Below are positions 1 through 12,603 of a stretch of 64,000 nucleotides of DNA, one piece after another. This DNA is from Alcanivorax sp. (GTDB taxonomy: Bacteria; Pseudomonadota; Gammaproteobacteria; Pseudomonadales; Alcanivoracaceae): contig JAKUPL010000016.1 of NCBI GenBank assembly GCA_022449455.1, positions 38,625 through 102,624 on the forward strand, written 5' to 3'. Within the stretch, counting starts at the first letter, position 1; every line of letters begins with the position of its first letter. Below the pieces are notes generated by a model, which had not been told where the DNA came from, searched no databases, and saw only the letters and a program-made list of their open reading frames with translations. Both the position numbers and the translations under genes were made by a program.

Positions 1-29
1 ATCCCCTGGCGTTTCCCTTGCGCTTTCAT
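1..29 (-). CDS. pilW: Start of the next minor pilin gene (probable pilW), cut by the window edge
   Basis: Only the first nine codons are visible, reading MKAQGKRQG. The ATG overlaps the pilV stop codon as ATGA, and a strong GGAGGTG ribosome binding site lies five bases upstream of it. A short, basic leader ending in Gly is what a type IV prepilin leader looks like just before the processed Phe. In the Pseudomonas minor pilin operon the gene after pilV is pilW, which supports the name. Identity rests on position and leader only. Confidence 0.5.
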
Positions 30-541
30 CGCGCCACCTCCATCACCACGCACTGGCTGCCTTCATCGGCGTTGACCTCACCGTTGCGCACGCACTCGCC
101 GATGTCCTGTTCGCGCCAGGCCACCACCACGCATTGGGTGGGGCCGGAGGCGGCGGCACAGGGTTGCATGCGGATACGACCGGCGGGCAGCAGCACCCCC
201 GCCTGCCACTCCAATTGTTCGATGTCCCAGGACGCCATGTCGTCGCTGTCGCAGGCCGCGTCGAAGCAATCAGAGGGCGGCGCGTCGCCGAAGGCGGCGG
301 TATCGCCGCTCCATTGATCCGGGTCCATGTAGGTGTCGCGGGCGGCGCCGTTGGCCAGCACCCGCTCCAGGGCGTCGCGGGCCAGGGCGGTGGCCTGGGA
401 GCGGGTCTGGGCGGTTTCCGCGCCTTTCAGGGCGCTCAACTGCAGCCCCGCGTAGCCCAGCACGCCGATGGCGAGCACCAGCAAGGCAACCAGGATTTCC
501 ACCATGCCCACCCCGGTTTGGTATCGCATACCCCTGTCCAT
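26..541 (-). CDS. pilV: PilV, type IV pilus minor pilin
   Basis: Minor pilin that primes assembly of the type IV pilus at the inner membrane. The N-terminus has a class III (prepilin) signal: a leader ending in Gly, then MVEILVALLVLAIGVLGYAG with the Glu at mature position 3 or so, and one hydrophobic helix. PilV-like features follow, including the A-x-A-L-A-R-D-A-L-E-R stretch after the helix. I chose the ATG at 541 because AGGAGG lies ten bases upstream; an upstream ATG at 568 lies inside the previous gene, and one at 529 is also possible. It begins 19 bases after the fimU/fimT stop and its own stop overlaps the next start, so this is an operon. Roughly 171 residues, normal for the family. 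Confidence 0.85.
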   Translation of the reverse strand: MDRGMRYQTGVGMVEILVALLVLAIGVLGYAGLQLSALKGAETAQTRSQATALARDALERVLANGAARDTYMDPDQWSGDTAAFGDAPPSDCFDAACDSDDMASWDIEQLEWQAGVLLPAGRIRMQPCAAASGPTQCVVVAWREQDIGECVRNGEVNADEGSQCVVMEVAR

Positions 542-560
542 TCCCCCTGGACCTCCTTGC

Positions 561-1046
561 TTACCCACAGGTGATCACCGCATTGTCGATCACGCCGAAG
601 CGGCCGACCCGGATGCGCCGGCCACTTTCCCCGCTGCGATCATCACAGACTTCAAATTCCACTTCCGAGGCGATCAGGCCGGAGGGCAGGAATTCGATCT
701 CGTCGTCCGCCGAGGTCACGGTGACCGTGCCGGCGGGCAGGAAACGCTGATCGCCTTCGCTATCGTCGCCGTCGTAGAACACTTCCCAGCCGTCGTTCCA
801 GGAACTGCCCAGATGACGCAGCACCACCGGCTTGCGCCGGTTCACGGCCTGGGCGCGGGCGGTGTTGATGGCGGTGACCAGGTCGGCGGCACTGGATCGC
901 AGAGCGTTATTGGCGGTGACCGACTGAAACGACGGCACCGCGATGGCCAGCAGCACCGCCGCCAGACCGATCGCCAGCATCAGTTCGATGATGGTGAAGC
1001 CCCGCTGTTCAGGTAGGTCGATCACCCCGACACTCCGTTCCCGCAT
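561..1046 (-). CDS. fimU: FimU/FimT-type (GspH family) minor pseudopilin
   Basis: Minor pilin of the GspH/FimT family. The prepilin cleavage motif is clear: R-G followed by FTIIELMLAIGLAAVLLAIA, with Glu at mature position 5 and a single N-terminal helix. The remainder matches the FimT/FimU globular domain (the S-A-A-D-L-x-x-A-I-N-T-A-R-A-Q-A stretch after the helix is typical). The ATG at 1046 has no evident ribosome binding site; a GTG at 1025 has GGAG seven bases upstream and would give a nine-residue leader, so the true start may be there. It is first in the visible pilin operon and precedes pilV, the position fimU has in Pseudomonas aeruginosa. Whether to call it FimT or FimU cannot be settled by eye. 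Confidence 0.8.
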   Translation of the reverse strand: MRERSVGVIDLPEQRGFTIIELMLAIGLAAVLLAIAVPSFQSVTANNALRSSAADLVTAINTARAQAVNRRKPVVLRHLGSSWNDGWEVFYDGDDSEGDQRFLPAGTVTVTSADDEIEFLPSGLIASEVEFEVCDDRSGESGRRIRVGRFGVIDNAVITCG

Positions 1047-1201
1047 TATGGTGATGACACTGTATCAATTGTAAAACCGCGGGCAACGGGACTTGGACGA
1101 GCGGTGCGTTCACCGCTCCGAGCGGCGGAAACCGTGAGCGTAAGGTGATCCAGTTCATGGTTTGGGGCGGATTTCCCCGAGGGTGGGACGCCCCGGGGGC
1201 C

Positions 1202-2137
1202 TCAGCCCCGCAGGGCGCGGGGCATGGAAAAGCGGATATTTTCCTCACGGCCGGGGATTTCATGGGCCTCCTGGCCGCCCAGATCACGCAGACGGGCGAC
1301 GACCTGATGAACCAGTTCTTCCGGAGCACTGGCCCCCGCGGTAACGCCCACGGACCGTTTTCCGTCCAGCCAGGCGGGATCGATCATGGTGGGATCGTCC
1401 AGCAGATGGGCCTGGGTGCCGCAGCGCTCGGCCAGTTCGCGCAGGCGGTTGGAGTTGGAGCTGTTCACCGACCCCACCACCAGCACCAGGTCGCACTCCA
1501 GCGCCAGCTGGCGCACCGCGTCCTGCCGGTTGGTGGTGGCGTAGCAGATGTCCTCGCGCTTGGGCCCGAGAATATTGGGGAAACGCGCGCGCAGGGCATC
1601 GATGATGCGTGCGGTGTCGTCCACGCTGAGGGTGGTCTGGGTGACGAACGCCAGATTGTCCGGGTCGGTCACGGCCAGGTCGGCCACATCCTTTTCGTCC
1701 TCGACCAGGTACATGCGGCCGCCCCGGGAGGTGTCGTACTGGCCCATGGTGCCTTCCACTTCCGGGTGGCCTTCGTGGCCGATCAGGATCGCTTCGCGCC
1801 CCTCGCGCGCGTAGCGGATCACCTCCATATGCACCTTGGTAACCAGCGGACAAGTGGCGTCGAACACCCGCAGGCCGCGGCGTTCGGCCTCGTCCTGCAC
1901 CGCCTTGGAGACCCCGTGGGCGCTGAAAATCACGATGGCGTCATCGGGCACTTCGTGGAGTTCCTCCACGAACACCGCGCCGCGTTCGCGCAGGCCATCC
2001 ACCACATAGCGGTTGTGCACCACCTCATGGCGCACGTGCACCGGCGGCCCGAACACGTCCAGGGCGCGGTTGACGATTTCGATGGCACGGTCCACGCCGG
2101 CGCAGAAGCCGCGGGGATTGGCGAGACGGATTTCCAT
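1202..2137 (-). CDS. ispH: IspH (LytB), 4-hydroxy-3-methylbut-2-enyl diphosphate reductase
   Basis: Last enzyme of the MEP isoprenoid pathway: it reduces HMBPP to IPP and DMAPP with a [4Fe-4S] cluster. The 311-residue protein begins [19 protein letters not shown], the family N-terminus. The three cluster cysteines are visible at about residues 12 (GFCAG), 96 (DATCPLV) and 198 ([10 protein letters not shown]), and substrate-binding histidines lie near 41, 74 and 124. It follows fkpB-lspA-ileS on the same strand after a 99-base gap, the standard gammaproteobacterial arrangement. Nothing is missing. Confidence 0.97.
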   Translation of the reverse strand: MEIRLANPRGFCAGVDRAIEIVNRALDVFGPPVHVRHEVVHNRYVVDGLRERGAVFVEELHEVPDDAIVIFSAHGVSKAVQDEAERRGLRVFDATCPLVTKVHMEVIRYAREGREAILIGHEGHPEVEGTMGQYDTSRGGRMYLVEDEKDVADLAVTDPDNLAFVTQTTLSVDDTARIIDALRARFPNILGPKREDICYATTNRQDAVRQLALECDLVLVVGSVNSSNSNRLRELAERCGTQAHLLDDPTMIDPAWLDGKRSVGVTAGASAPEELVHQVVARLRDLGGQEAHEIPGREENIRFSMPRALRG

Positions 2138-2236
2138 AGAAACGGCCTGATTGGGAGACGTTTAGCGCTTGCCGGGACAGGGAGCAGCGATGCCCACATT
2201 GTCTCCGATCCGCCGGCGGGAAGCCAAGCGGAGCGA

Positions 2237-2707
2237 CTATGAACTGAATTTCACCGCCTGTTCGGGGGCGTCGTGCTCAACGGCCACGATTTCCACCTGA
2301 AAGGTGAGCTCGCGGCCGGCCAGGGGGTGATTGAAATCCACCGTCACCCAGTCCTGATCCAGGCCGGTGACCACGCCGGGCAGCTCGGCGCCGGCGGCGT
2401 CGGCGAAGTTCATCACCGTGCCCGGCTCCAGCTCCTCGGCGGCGAAGGTAGCCCGCTTGAAATGCTGCACATTCTGCTCGTTGTACTCGCCGAAACCGGA
2501 CTCGGCGTCGATAAAGACACTGCGCTTGTCACCCGGGCGCAGGCCCAGGATGGCCTTTTCGAAGCCCGGCAGCAGCGACCCATCGCCCCAGGCGAAGGTG
2601 GCCGGCTTGCCGTCGAAGGTGCTGTCCAGCTCGGTGCCGTCCATCAGATGCACCGAGAAATGCAGCGTGACGCGGGTTTGCGGGCCGACCCGCAGGTCGT
2701 CAGTCAT
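2237..2707 (-). CDS. fkpB: FkpB (SlpA), FKBP-type peptidyl-prolyl cis-trans isomerase
   Basis: Cytoplasmic SlyD/SlpA-type FKBP prolyl isomerase and chaperone. The 156-residue sequence shows the split FKBP domain: DGTELDSTFDGKPATFAWGDG, then GFEKAILGLRPGDKRSVFI, the insert-in-flap region around residues 65-130, and a return strand VDFNHPLAGRELTFQVEI, which is diagnostic of this subgroup. The ATG overlaps the end of lspA by eight bases, so translation is probably coupled. Position between lspA and ispH is conserved in gammaproteobacteria. Confidence 0.95.
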   Translation of the reverse strand: MTDDLRVGPQTRVTLHFSVHLMDGTELDSTFDGKPATFAWGDGSLLPGFEKAILGLRPGDKRSVFIDAESGFGEYNEQNVQHFKRATFAAEELEPGTVMNFADAAGAELPGVVTGLDQDWVTVDFNHPLAGRELTFQVEIVAVEHDAPEQAVKFSS

Positions 2708-3260
2708 GGGCGCGACGCCCTCCCAGCAACATGTCGAGAATGATCAGTATGGCACCCAAGGTGATGGCGCTGTCGGCGATATTAAAGGCCGGGAAGTGAT
2801 AATTTCCCCAATAGAAATCGAGAAAATCCACCACATGGCCGAGCACCACCCGGTCGTAGAGGTTGCCCAACGCGCCACCAAGAATCAGCGCCAGGGCCGC
2901 GCCCTGCATGCGCTCGGTGCGGAGTTTGCGCAGCCAGCCCAGGATCAGCACCGCGGCGATCAGGGCCACCACGGCGAAGAACCAGCGCTGCCAGCCGCCG
3001 GCACCGGCCAGAAAACTGAAGGCGGCGCCGGTGTTGTAGGCCAGGGTCAGATTGAACACCGGCAGGATCTCCAGGCGCTCGTACAGCTCGAAACGGGCCA
3101 CGATCCAATGCTTGGTGAGCTGATCCAGCGCGATCACCAGTACCGTCAGCCACAGCCAGTTGAGCTGGCCGGGCAGGCCCCGGGCCGTGGCCACGGCGGA
3201 GCCGGCTCCCTGGGCGTCGCGCGCCCCCTGGGTGTCACGCCCTCCCTGGGGGTCACGCAT
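2700..3260 (-). CDS. lspA: LspA, lipoprotein signal peptidase (signal peptidase II)
   Basis: Inner-membrane aspartyl protease that removes the signal peptide from diacylglyceryl-prolipoproteins. Four membrane helices are visible. The catalytic aspartates lie in [15 protein letters not shown] and FNIADSAI, and the N-terminal helix carries the family D-Q-x-x-K motif (ALDQLTKHW). I place the start at 3260, where the ATG overlaps the ileS stop by eight bases; a longer reading from 3290 lies inside ileS. Residues 2-21 form an unusual soluble extension of tandem units ([19 protein letters not shown]) before the first helix, not a usual part of LspA. Confidence 0.96.
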   Translation of the reverse strand: MRDPQGGRDTQGARDAQGAGSAVATARGLPGQLNWLWLTVLVIALDQLTKHWIVARFELYERLEILPVFNLTLAYNTGAAFSFLAGAGGWQRWFFAVVALIAAVLILGWLRKLRTERMQGAALALILGGALGNLYDRVVLGHVVDFLDFYWGNYHFPAFNIADSAITLGAILIILDMLLGGRRAHD

Positions 3261-6066
3261 AGTCGCGCTCCTCGCCCGGGCCTTCCACATTGGTCACGCA
3301 GCGGCCACAGATGTCCGGGTGCGCCGGGTCCACGCCCACGTCCTCGCGGTGGTGCCAGCAACGGGCGCATTTGGTGTGCGGCGACGGCGCCACCTTCACC
3401 TTGAGCCCGGCCACGGCGCTGTCCTCCAGGTCCGCCGGCGCCTCGGCCAGCGGCGCCAGGGTGGCGGTGGAGGTAATGGTCACGAAGCGCAGCTCGTCGC
3501 CGAGCCGGGTCAGTTGCTCCCGCAGCGCATCGTCCACGTAAAGCGTGGCGTCGGCGGCCAGATTGGCGCGCAACTCCTTGCGGTTGCGCGCCTCCTCGAT
3601 GGCTTTGTTGACCGCCTGCTTGACCGCCTGCACACGTTCCCAGAACGCCAGATCCATGTCGGCGTTCGCCGGCAGGTCGAACAGGCCGTCAAACCAGGTG
3701 GTCAGGAACACGGAATCGGCCTTGTCCCCGGGCAGATGCTCGTGGATTTCCTCGGCGGTGAAGCTGAGGATCGGCGCCATCCAGCGCACCAGCGCCTGGG
3801 CGATCAGGTACAGGGCGGTCTGGCAGGAGCGGCGCGCCACCGAGTCCTCCCGGGTGGTGTACTGGCGGTCCTTGATGATGTCCAGGTAGAAGCCGCCCAG
3901 CTCATTGGCGCAGAAATTGTGTAGCCGCTGATAGACCTGATGGAACTGGTAGCCGTTGTACAGCTCACGCAGCTCGTCCTGCAGTTGGGCGGCGCGAGCC
4001 ACCGCCCAACGGTCCAGCGCCAGCATGCTGTCCGGCGCCACCGCGTTGGCCGACGGATCGAAACCGTTCAGGTTGGACAACAGGAAACGGGCGGTATTGC
4101 GGATGCGCCGGTAGCTGTCCGCCACCTGCTTGAAAATGTTCTTGGACACGGTCATTTCGCCGCGGTAGTCCGTGGAGGCGATCCACAGGCGCAGGATGTC
4201 GGCGCCCAGCTCGTTCCACACTTCCTGGGGCGCGATCACGTTGCCCAGGGACTTGGACATCTTGCGGCCCTGCTCGTCCACCGTGAAGCCATGGGTCAGC
4301 ACGCCCTTGTAGGGGGCCGCGTCACGGATCGCGGTGCCGGTGAGCAGCGACGACTGGAACCAGCCCCGGTGCTGGTCGGAGCCTTCCAGGTAAAGGTCCG
4401 CCGGCACGGTCAGTTCCGGGCGCTGTTCCAGCACCGAGAAATGGGTGGTCCCGGAATCAAACCACACGTCCAGCACATCGGTGACCTTGCTGTAACGCTC
4501 GGCGTCGGCGCCCAGCAGTTCCGCCGGGTCGAGCTGGAACCAGGCCTCGATGCCTTCCTTTTCCACCCGCTGCGCGACCTCCTCGATCAGGCGCGGGGTC
4601 TCCGGGTGCGGCTCGGAGGTGGCTTTGTCCACGAACAGGGCGATCGGCACGCCCCAGGTGCGCTGCCGCGAAATGCACCAGTCCGGACGGTCGCGCAGCA
4701 TGCCTTCCATGCGCGCCTGGCCCCAGTCCGGGGTCCAGGTCACCTGCTTTACTTCCTCGCGGGCGCGGGCCAGCAGGCCGCTTTCGCCCAGGCCGATAAA
4801 CCACTGGGCGGTGGCGCGGAAGATGATCGGCGTCTTGTGCCGCCAGCAGTGCGGGTAGCTGTGGGTGATGCTCTGTTTGGCGATCAGCACGTCGTGTTCC
4901 TTGAGCGCCTCGATCACCGGGCCATTGGCCTTGTTCACGTGCAGGCCGCCGACCACCGGCAGGTCGTCGCGGAACACGCCGTTGTCCTGTACCGGGCTGT
5001 CCACTTCCAGGCCGTAGCGCTTGCCCACCGCGAAGTCGTCCTCGCCGTGGCCCGGCGCGGTGTGCACGCAGCCGGTGCCGGCGTCCACGGTGACGTGCTC
5101 GCCCAGCACCACCGGCACCACGCGATCCAGAAACGGATGGTTCAGGGACAGGTTTTCCAGCACCTGGCCCTGGAACGGCGGCGACCGGTCCACGTTTTCC
5201 AGGCCGTAGCGCTCGATCGCCGTGTCCGCCAGCGCTTCCGCCACCACCAGCTGCCGGGCGCGGCCGTCCTGCTCGCCGCTGAGCAGCACATAGTCCACCT
5301 CCGGGTGCACCGCCACCGCCTGGTTGGCCGGCAGGGTCCAGGGGGTGGTGGTCCAGATCACCAGCGCCGGGGCGGTGGCGGTGACGCCGGTGCGGGCGGC
5401 GAAGTCCGCCGGGTCCACGGCGGCGAAGGCCACGTCGATGGCCGGCGATTTCTTGTCCTGGTATTCCACTTCCGCTTCCGCCAGGGCGGAGGCGCAGTCC
5501 AGGCACCAGTGCACCGGCTTGAAGCCCTTGGTCAGCAGACCCTTGTCCACGATCTTGCCGAGCGCGCGGATGATGTTCGCCTCGGTGTCGAAGTTCATAG
5601 TCAGGTAGGGATTGTCCCAGTCACCGAATACGCCCAGGCGGATGAAATCCTGCTTCTGCCCTTCCAGCTGCTCGGCGGCGTAGGCCCGGCACTCCTCGCG
5701 GAAAGTGCGCGCGTCCACCTTGTGGCCGGCCTTGCCCACCTTCTGCTCCACCTTGTGCTCGATGGGCAGACCGTGGCAGTCCCAGCCCGGCACGTAGGGC
5801 GCGTCGAAGCCTTCGAAGCCGCGCGCCTTGACGATCATGTCCTTGAGCACCTTGTTGATGGAGTGGCCGATATGGATCGAGCCATTGGCGTAGGGAGGGC
5901 CATCGTGAAGCACGAACTTGGGCCGGCCGGCGGCGGTCTCGCGAATCTTCCGGTACAGATCCTGCTGGCGCCATTGCGCCAGCCGCTCCGGTTCACGGGT
6001 GGCCAGACCGGCTTTCATGGGAAAGTCGGTGTGGGGAAGATTCAGCGTCGCCTTGTAGTCCGTCAT
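3253..6066 (-). CDS. ileS: IleS, isoleucyl-tRNA synthetase
   Basis: Class I aminoacyl-tRNA synthetase charging tRNA-Ile, with a CP1 editing domain. At 937 residues it has the bacterial type 1 length. Motifs seen: HIGH as [11 protein letters not shown] near residue 64, editing-domain motifs ([13 protein letters not shown]), KMSKS as [10 protein letters not shown] near residue 600, and a C-terminal zinc site (CARCW ... CGRC) that closes the protein. The start ATG overlaps the ribF stop as ATGA and the end overlaps lspA, so ribF-ileS-lspA-fkpB is one coupled operon. Confidence 0.98.
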   Translation of the reverse strand: MTDYKATLNLPHTDFPMKAGLATREPERLAQWRQQDLYRKIRETAAGRPKFVLHDGPPYANGSIHIGHSINKVLKDMIVKARGFEGFDAPYVPGWDCHGLPIEHKVEQKVGKAGHKVDARTFREECRAYAAEQLEGQKQDFIRLGVFGDWDNPYLTMNFDTEANIIRALGKIVDKGLLTKGFKPVHWCLDCASALAEAEVEYQDKKSPAIDVAFAAVDPADFAARTGVTATAPALVIWTTTPWTLPANQAVAVHPEVDYVLLSGEQDGRARQLVVAEALADTAIERYGLENVDRSPPFQGQVLENLSLNHPFLDRVVPVVLGEHVTVDAGTGCVHTAPGHGEDDFAVGKRYGLEVDSPVQDNGVFRDDLPVVGGLHVNKANGPVIEALKEHDVLIAKQSITHSYPHCWRHKTPIIFRATAQWFIGLGESGLLARAREEVKQVTWTPDWGQARMEGMLRDRPDWCISRQRTWGVPIALFVDKATSEPHPETPRLIEEVAQRVEKEGIEAWFQLDPAELLGADAERYSKVTDVLDVWFDSGTTHFSVLEQRPELTVPADLYLEGSDQHRGWFQSSLLTGTAIRDAAPYKGVLTHGFTVDEQGRKMSKSLGNVIAPQEVWNELGADILRLWIASTDYRGEMTVSKNIFKQVADSYRRIRNTARFLLSNLNGFDPSANAVAPDSMLALDRWAVARAAQLQDELRELYNGYQFHQVYQRLHNFCANELGGFYLDIIKDRQYTTREDSVARRSCQTALYLIAQALVRWMAPILSFTAEEIHEHLPGDKADSVFLTTWFDGLFDLPANADMDLAFWERVQAVKQAVNKAIEEARNRKELRANLAADATLYVDDALREQLTRLGDELRFVTITSTATLAPLAEAPADLEDSAVAGLKVKVAPSPHTKCARCWHHREDVGVDPAHPDICGRCVTNVEGPGEERDYA

Positions 6067-7001
6067 AGTCCGTCGTCTTGTGCAAAAAAGGCTTTTACCT
6101 GCTCCAGGTCCCGCCGCATGGCGGCCTTGAGGTGGTCCAGGCTGTCAAAGTTCGTTTCCGGGCGCACGAAATGGTGAAAATCCACGCTCAGGTGGTCGTC
6201 GTACAGGTCGCCACTGTAGTCCAGCAGATGCACTTCCAGGCGGTTCTCGCGGCCGTTCACCGCCGGCCGCGTGCCCAGGTTGGCGGCGCCGGCATGGTGC
6301 TCCAGACCGGCGCCGCTGACGCGCACCGCGAACACGCCCTGCAGCGGCGACACCGGTCGTTTCAGGGCCAGGTTCACGGTCGGCATATCCAGGGTGCGGC
6401 CGATCTTGTCGCCGTGACGCACCCGCCCGCTGATGCGGTAGGGGCGGCCCAGCAGCCGCTCCGCCAGCACGAAGTCCCCGGCCTCCAGGGCGGCGCGCAC
6501 CCGCGTGCTGGACACCCGCTCGCCGTCCACCTGACAGGTGGGCGTGTCGGTGACCGCGAACCCGAAGCGGTCGCCGGCCCGGGTCAGGTACTCGAAGTCG
6601 CCGTCCCGGCCACAACCGAAGCGGAAGTCGTCGCCCACCACCAGGTAATCGATGCCCAAACCGGCCACCAGCAGATCACGCACGAACGCTTCGGCGGTGA
6701 GGCTGCGGAAGCCCTCGGTAAAACGCGCACAGAGTACCTGATCGACACCCTGGTCGCGCAGCGCGATCAACTTGTCGCGCAGGCTCATCAAACGCGCCGG
6801 GGCCTGCTCCGGGGCGAAGAACTCCTGGGGCTGGGGTTCGAACAGCATCACCGTGGCGAGCTTGTCGCGGGCACGGGCCTCTTCAATCACCTGCGCCAGG
6901 ATGCGCTGGTGTCCCAGGTGCACGCCATCGAAATTGCCGATGGTGGCCACGCAGCCCCGGTGCGCCGGCCTCAGATTGTGAATGCCGCGAATCAGTCGCA
7001 T
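6063..7001 (-). CDS. ribF: RibF, bifunctional riboflavin kinase / FAD synthetase
   Basis: Makes FMN from riboflavin and then FAD from FMN. The N-terminal FAD synthetase domain has the nucleotidyl-transfer motif [11 protein letters not shown] near residue 20 and a conserved SSTRVR motif near 160. The C-terminal flavokinase domain shows [13 protein letters not shown] and the G-x-x-N-L-G-T-R-P-x-x-N-G-R-E segment. I chose the ATG at 7001 ([10 protein letters not shown]), with GAGGGCGG upstream, giving 312 residues, the family length; a start at 7103 would add 34 unrelated residues. Confidence 0.97.
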   Translation of the reverse strand: MRLIRGIHNLRPAHRGCVATIGNFDGVHLGHQRILAQVIEEARARDKLATVMLFEPQPQEFFAPEQAPARLMSLRDKLIALRDQGVDQVLCARFTEGFRSLTAEAFVRDLLVAGLGIDYLVVGDDFRFGCGRDGDFEYLTRAGDRFGFAVTDTPTCQVDGERVSSTRVRAALEAGDFVLAERLLGRPYRISGRVRHGDKIGRTLDMPTVNLALKRPVSPLQGVFAVRVSGAGLEHHAGAANLGTRPAVNGRENRLEVHLLDYSGDLYDDHLSVDFHHFVRPETNFDSLDHLKAAMRRDLEQVKAFFAQDDGL

Positions 7002-7071
7002 TCCGCCCTCGTTGCCTTCCCGGCCGCGTGGTGGCCGTCGGTCCGGGAGAAAAGAGGGCCGATTATAGAAA

Positions 7072-8646
7072 TCATCGGCGCAGGTGGCGAGGTCTGAGGC
7101 CAAGAATCAGCAGCACCAGCAGATAAATCAGCATACCGGCCACCACGATCAACCCCAGCCAGAGTATCCGCTCGGTCAAGGGCCCTTGCAGCCAGACCCC
7201 GGCGAACCGGGCCAGGAAATGGATCGCCGCCGCCATGGCGGCCCCGGCCAGCAGCAACCGCAGCCAGTGGCGGCCCCAGCCCTGCAGCGGCTGGAACACG
7301 CCGGCCCGGCGCAGGCCGAGATACAACAAGCCGGCATTGAGCCAGGCCGACAGCGAGGTGGCCAGGGCCAGGCCGGCATGCTGCAGCGGCCACACCAGCA
7401 GCAGGTTGAACACCATATTGGCGACCATGGCGATGACGCCGATCTTCACCGGCGTTTTGGTGTCCTGGCGGGCAAAATAGCCCGGTGCCAGCACCTTGAT
7501 CAGCATGAACGCCACCAGCCCGGCGCTGTAGGCGCGCAGCGATTCCGCCGAGCGCAGCACGTCGTTGGCGGTGAATTCGCCGTGTCGGAACAGGGTGGCC
7601 AGCAGCGGCTCGGCGATCACCGCCAGGGCCAGGGCGGCGGGCACCCCGATCAGCAGCACCAGGCGCAGCGCCCAATCCAGGGTGCGGCGAAACGACTGCG
7701 GGTCATCGCCGGCGTGCTTGCCGGACAAGCTCGGCAGAATCACCGTGCCGATGGCGATGGCGAACACCCCCAGTGGCAGCTCCGTGAGCCGGTCGGAATA
7801 GTACAGCCAGGTCACCGAGCCGGTTTGTAGCAGCGAGGCCAGCACCGTATCCAGGAGCAGATTGATCTGACTCACCGACACGCCGAACAGGGCCGGTGCC
7901 ATCAGCCGCAGAATGCGGCGCACTCCCGGGTCGCGCCAGGCCATGCGTGGCACCGGCATCAGATTAAGACGCGCCAGAAACGGTAACTGAAACAGCAACT
8001 GGACGATCCCGGCGATCAGCACCCCCCAGGCCAACGCCACCGCCATACGGCCTTCGGCGAAGTGCGGCGCCAGATACAGGGCGCTGCCGATCAGGCTCAG
8101 ATTGAGCAGCACCGGCGTGAACGCCGGCACCGCGAAGCGGTTCCAGGTATTGAGGATGGAGCCGGCGAAGGCGGTCAGGGCGATAAAGAACAGATACGGA
8201 AAGGTCAGCCGCAGCATCTCCACCGCCAGCGCCCTTTTATGGGGATCGTCGCCGAACCCGGGGGCGAACACCCAGATCAGCAGCGGCGCGCCCAGCACGC
8301 CCAGCAGGGTAACCAGCGCCAGGGTACCGCCCAGGGTACCGGCGACCCGATCGATCAACTGCCGGGTGGCGGCCAGGCTGCCCTCGTCCCGGGCCCGGGT
8401 GCGGTATTCGCTGAGCACCGGCACGAACGCCTGGTTGAAGGCGCCCTCGGCGAACAGGCGGCGCAGAAAGTTGGGAATGCGGAAGGCCACGAAAAAGGCG
8501 TCGGTGCCGGCGGAGGCGCCCAGCAGGCGGGCCAGCACCACGTCACGGACCAGACCCAGCACCCGCGAGAGCAGCGTCATGGCACTGACCACCAGGGTGG
8601 AGGCCAGCAAACCGCCTTTTTTACCTTTCGTTGCCTGCTCGTCCAT
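7072..8646 (-). CDS. murJ: MurJ, lipid II flippase
   Basis: Integral membrane flippase (MOP/MVF superfamily) that moves the peptidoglycan precursor lipid II across the inner membrane. The 524-residue protein is hydrophobic throughout, with about 14 helices. Family signatures are clear: LLSRVLGLVRDVVLARLLGA near the N-terminus, F-R-I-P-N-F-L-R-R-L-F-A-E-G-A-F-N-Q-A-F-V-P near residue 55, and the conserved arginines lining the cavity. I chose the ATG at 8646 (MDEQATKGKKGG), with CGGAGA upstream. It stands upstream of ribF with a 70-base gap, as in Pseudomonas. Confidence 0.96.
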   Translation of the reverse strand: MDEQATKGKKGGLLASTLVVSAMTLLSRVLGLVRDVVLARLLGASAGTDAFFVAFRIPNFLRRLFAEGAFNQAFVPVLSEYRTRARDEGSLAATRQLIDRVAGTLGGTLALVTLLGVLGAPLLIWVFAPGFGDDPHKRALAVEMLRLTFPYLFFIALTAFAGSILNTWNRFAVPAFTPVLLNLSLIGSALYLAPHFAEGRMAVALAWGVLIAGIVQLLFQLPFLARLNLMPVPRMAWRDPGVRRILRLMAPALFGVSVSQINLLLDTVLASLLQTGSVTWLYYSDRLTELPLGVFAIAIGTVILPSLSGKHAGDDPQSFRRTLDWALRLVLLIGVPAALALAVIAEPLLATLFRHGEFTANDVLRSAESLRAYSAGLVAFMLIKVLAPGYFARQDTKTPVKIGVIAMVANMVFNLLLVWPLQHAGLALATSLSAWLNAGLLYLGLRRAGVFQPLQGWGRHWLRLLLAGAAMAAAIHFLARFAGVWLQGPLTERILWLGLIVVAGMLIYLLVLLILGLRPRHLRR

Positions 8647-8774
8647 TCCCGGGTCTCCGTGAAACCGGCCAAGGGTACCCAAAGCGCCGACCGCCCGCCA
8701 GAAGCAGCGGCCCCGGCGCGCCAATCAGACCGCGCACCATCCGGGCCCGGCCAGACATTGGCTTAATAAACGGT

Positions 8775-8815
8775 TTAATATTGACTTCTCAGGTACGGAT
8801 CGGCATCATTGCGCA
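8775..8815 (+). promoter_or_regulatory. Candidate sigma-70 promoter for rpsT
   Basis: TTGACT at 8781-8786, a 17-base spacer and CATCAT at 8804-8809 form a plausible promoter in the 273-base region between divergent murJ and rpsT. The -35 is good and the -10 matches four of six positions. Nothing else was recognised between 8647 and 8919. Confidence 0.4.
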
Positions 8816-8919
8816 CCTTCAAACCGGCCCACGGGCACTCGTGCGTCCCGGTTTCACCGAATCAAGCAGATTGATACGGCCTTTTCGGGGCCGGTCAGAG
8901 ACAAGACAGGAGCAGGACC

Positions 8920-9186
8920 TTGGCTAACTCACCGCAAGCACGCAAACGCGCGCGTCAGGCGGAAACGCGTCGTCAGCACAACGCCGCGATGCGCTCCATG
9001 GTGCGTACGTACCTCAAGAAGGTAAATGCGGCCATTGCGTCCGGCGACCAAGGCGCCGCCCAGGAAGCGTTCCAGAAGGCGACCTCGGTGCTGGACAAGG
9101 CCACCCGCAAGGGCAAGTTTCACCCGAACAAGGCCGCGCGCCACAAGAGCCGCCTGAACGCCAAGATCAAGGCCATGGCGGCCTGA
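8920..9186 (+). CDS. rpsT: RpsT, 30S ribosomal protein S20
   Basis: Small-subunit protein binding the 5' domain and helix 44 of 16S rRNA. The 88-residue, Lys/Arg/Ala-rich protein begins [13 protein letters not shown] and has the family middle S-x-x-R-T-x-x-K-K-V. The start codon is TTG (8920-8922), preceded by AGGAG. E. coli rpsT also uses a rare UUG start, which is part of its S20 autoregulation; the same arrangement here suggests the same control. It is monocistronic and ends in a hairpin shared with convergent proB. Confidence 0.97.
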   Translation: MANSPQARKRARQAETRRQHNAAMRSMVRTYLKKVNAAIASGDQGAAQEAFQKATSVLDKATRKGKFHPNKAARHKSRLNAKIKAMAA

Positions 9187-9203
9187 TCCGGCGCACGCGC
9201 TCA

Positions 9204-9231
9204 GAAAAACCGGCCTCTGGCCGGTTTTTTT
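9204..9231. terminator. Bidirectional intrinsic terminator between rpsT and proB
   Basis: A GC stem (ACCGGCC, loop TCT, GGCCGGT) flanked by an A run on the left and a T run on the right, so it has the form of a terminator in both directions, serving rpsT on the plus strand and proB on the minus strand. Confidence 0.9.
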
Positions 9232-9275
9232 ATGCCTGACGTCTGGCGCACCGTCGCCCTCCAGAGCACCACCAT

Positions 9276-11851
<2,576 letters not shown>

Positions 11852-11893
11852 CCCATAAAAAAACCCCGCGGGCCGGGCCTCGCGGGGCTCTTT
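11852..11893 (-). terminator. Intrinsic terminator of rplU-rpmA
   Basis: On the minus strand, a stem AGCCCCGCG...CGCGGGG is followed directly by a run of seven T residues, about 20 bases beyond the rpmA stop. Confidence 0.9.
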
Positions 11894-11909
11894 CGTGATC
11901 CCGGAGGGA

Positions 11910-12170
11910 TCAGGCCACGGGCTCGATCACCACGTACTTGCGGCCCAGCGGGCCCTTGGTCTCGAACTTCACGCGACCGGCTTCGGTGGCGAAGATGGTG
12001 TGGTCCTTGCCCATGCCGGTGTTCACACCGGAATGGAAGCGGGTGCCACGCTGGCGGATGATGATTTCGCCGGCTTTGACTTCCTGACCGCCGAAGCGCT
12101 TCACGCCAAGGCGTTTACTTTCGGAGTCGCGGCCGTTACGAGTACTACCACCGGCTTTTTTATGTGCCAT
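11910..12170 (-). CDS. rpmA: RpmA, 50S ribosomal protein L27
   Basis: Large-subunit protein whose N-terminal tail reaches the peptidyl transferase centre. The 86 residues begin [20 protein letters not shown], an almost invariant sequence, and include [20 protein letters not shown]. Begins 27 bases after rplU and is followed by the operon terminator. Confidence 0.98.
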   Translation of the reverse strand: MAHKKAGGSTRNGRDSESKRLGVKRFGGQEVKAGEIIIRQRGTRFHSGVNTGMGKDHTIFATEAGRVKFETKGPLGRKYVVIEPVA

Positions 12171-12197
12171 GTCTCAATCCTCTTGCTGCGTTGCGGA

Positions 12198-12509
12198 TCA
12201 GCCCTGGATCCCGGTGATTTTCACCGCCGTGTACCACTGGCGATGGCCTTGCTGCTTGCGGGAGTGCTTGCGGCGACGGAACTTGACGATCTTCACCTTC
12301 TTGTGGCGGCCTTGCTCGACCACCTCGGCGGACACCTTGGCGCCGTCCAGCAGGGGCTGGCCCACCTTCACGTCGTCGCCGTCGGCAACCAGCAGCACCT
12401 GATCGAATTCCACGGTCTCGCCGGTGGCCACTTCGATCTTCTCCACGCGCAGGGTATCACCCTCTTCAACGCGGTACTGCTTGCCACCCGTCTTGATGAC
12501 TGCGTACAT
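12198..12509 (-). CDS. rplU: RplU, 50S ribosomal protein L21
   Basis: Binds 23S rRNA together with L20. The 103-residue protein begins [18 protein letters not shown] and ends in [23 protein letters not shown], both typical. Start at 12509 from the family N-terminus. First gene of the rplU-rpmA operon, divergent from ispB. Confidence 0.98.
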   Translation of the reverse strand: MYAVIKTGGKQYRVEEGDTLRVEKIEVATGETVEFDQVLLVADGDDVKVGQPLLDGAKVSAEVVEQGRHKKVKIVKFRRRKHSRKQQGHRQWYTAVKITGIQG

Positions 12510-12603
12510 CTTGCTTGCTCCGGATAGATCCTCACGGGCGGGCTCGCTGTGTTGGGCGAGAGCCGCTTTCGGTGCCCGGCGGATGATGAAAACAGGGTCG
12601 CGA

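Noticed and set aside
8782..8912. A regulatory RNA between murJ and rpsT
   Set aside because: The region has promoter-like elements and the rpsT leader but no recognised RNA structure.
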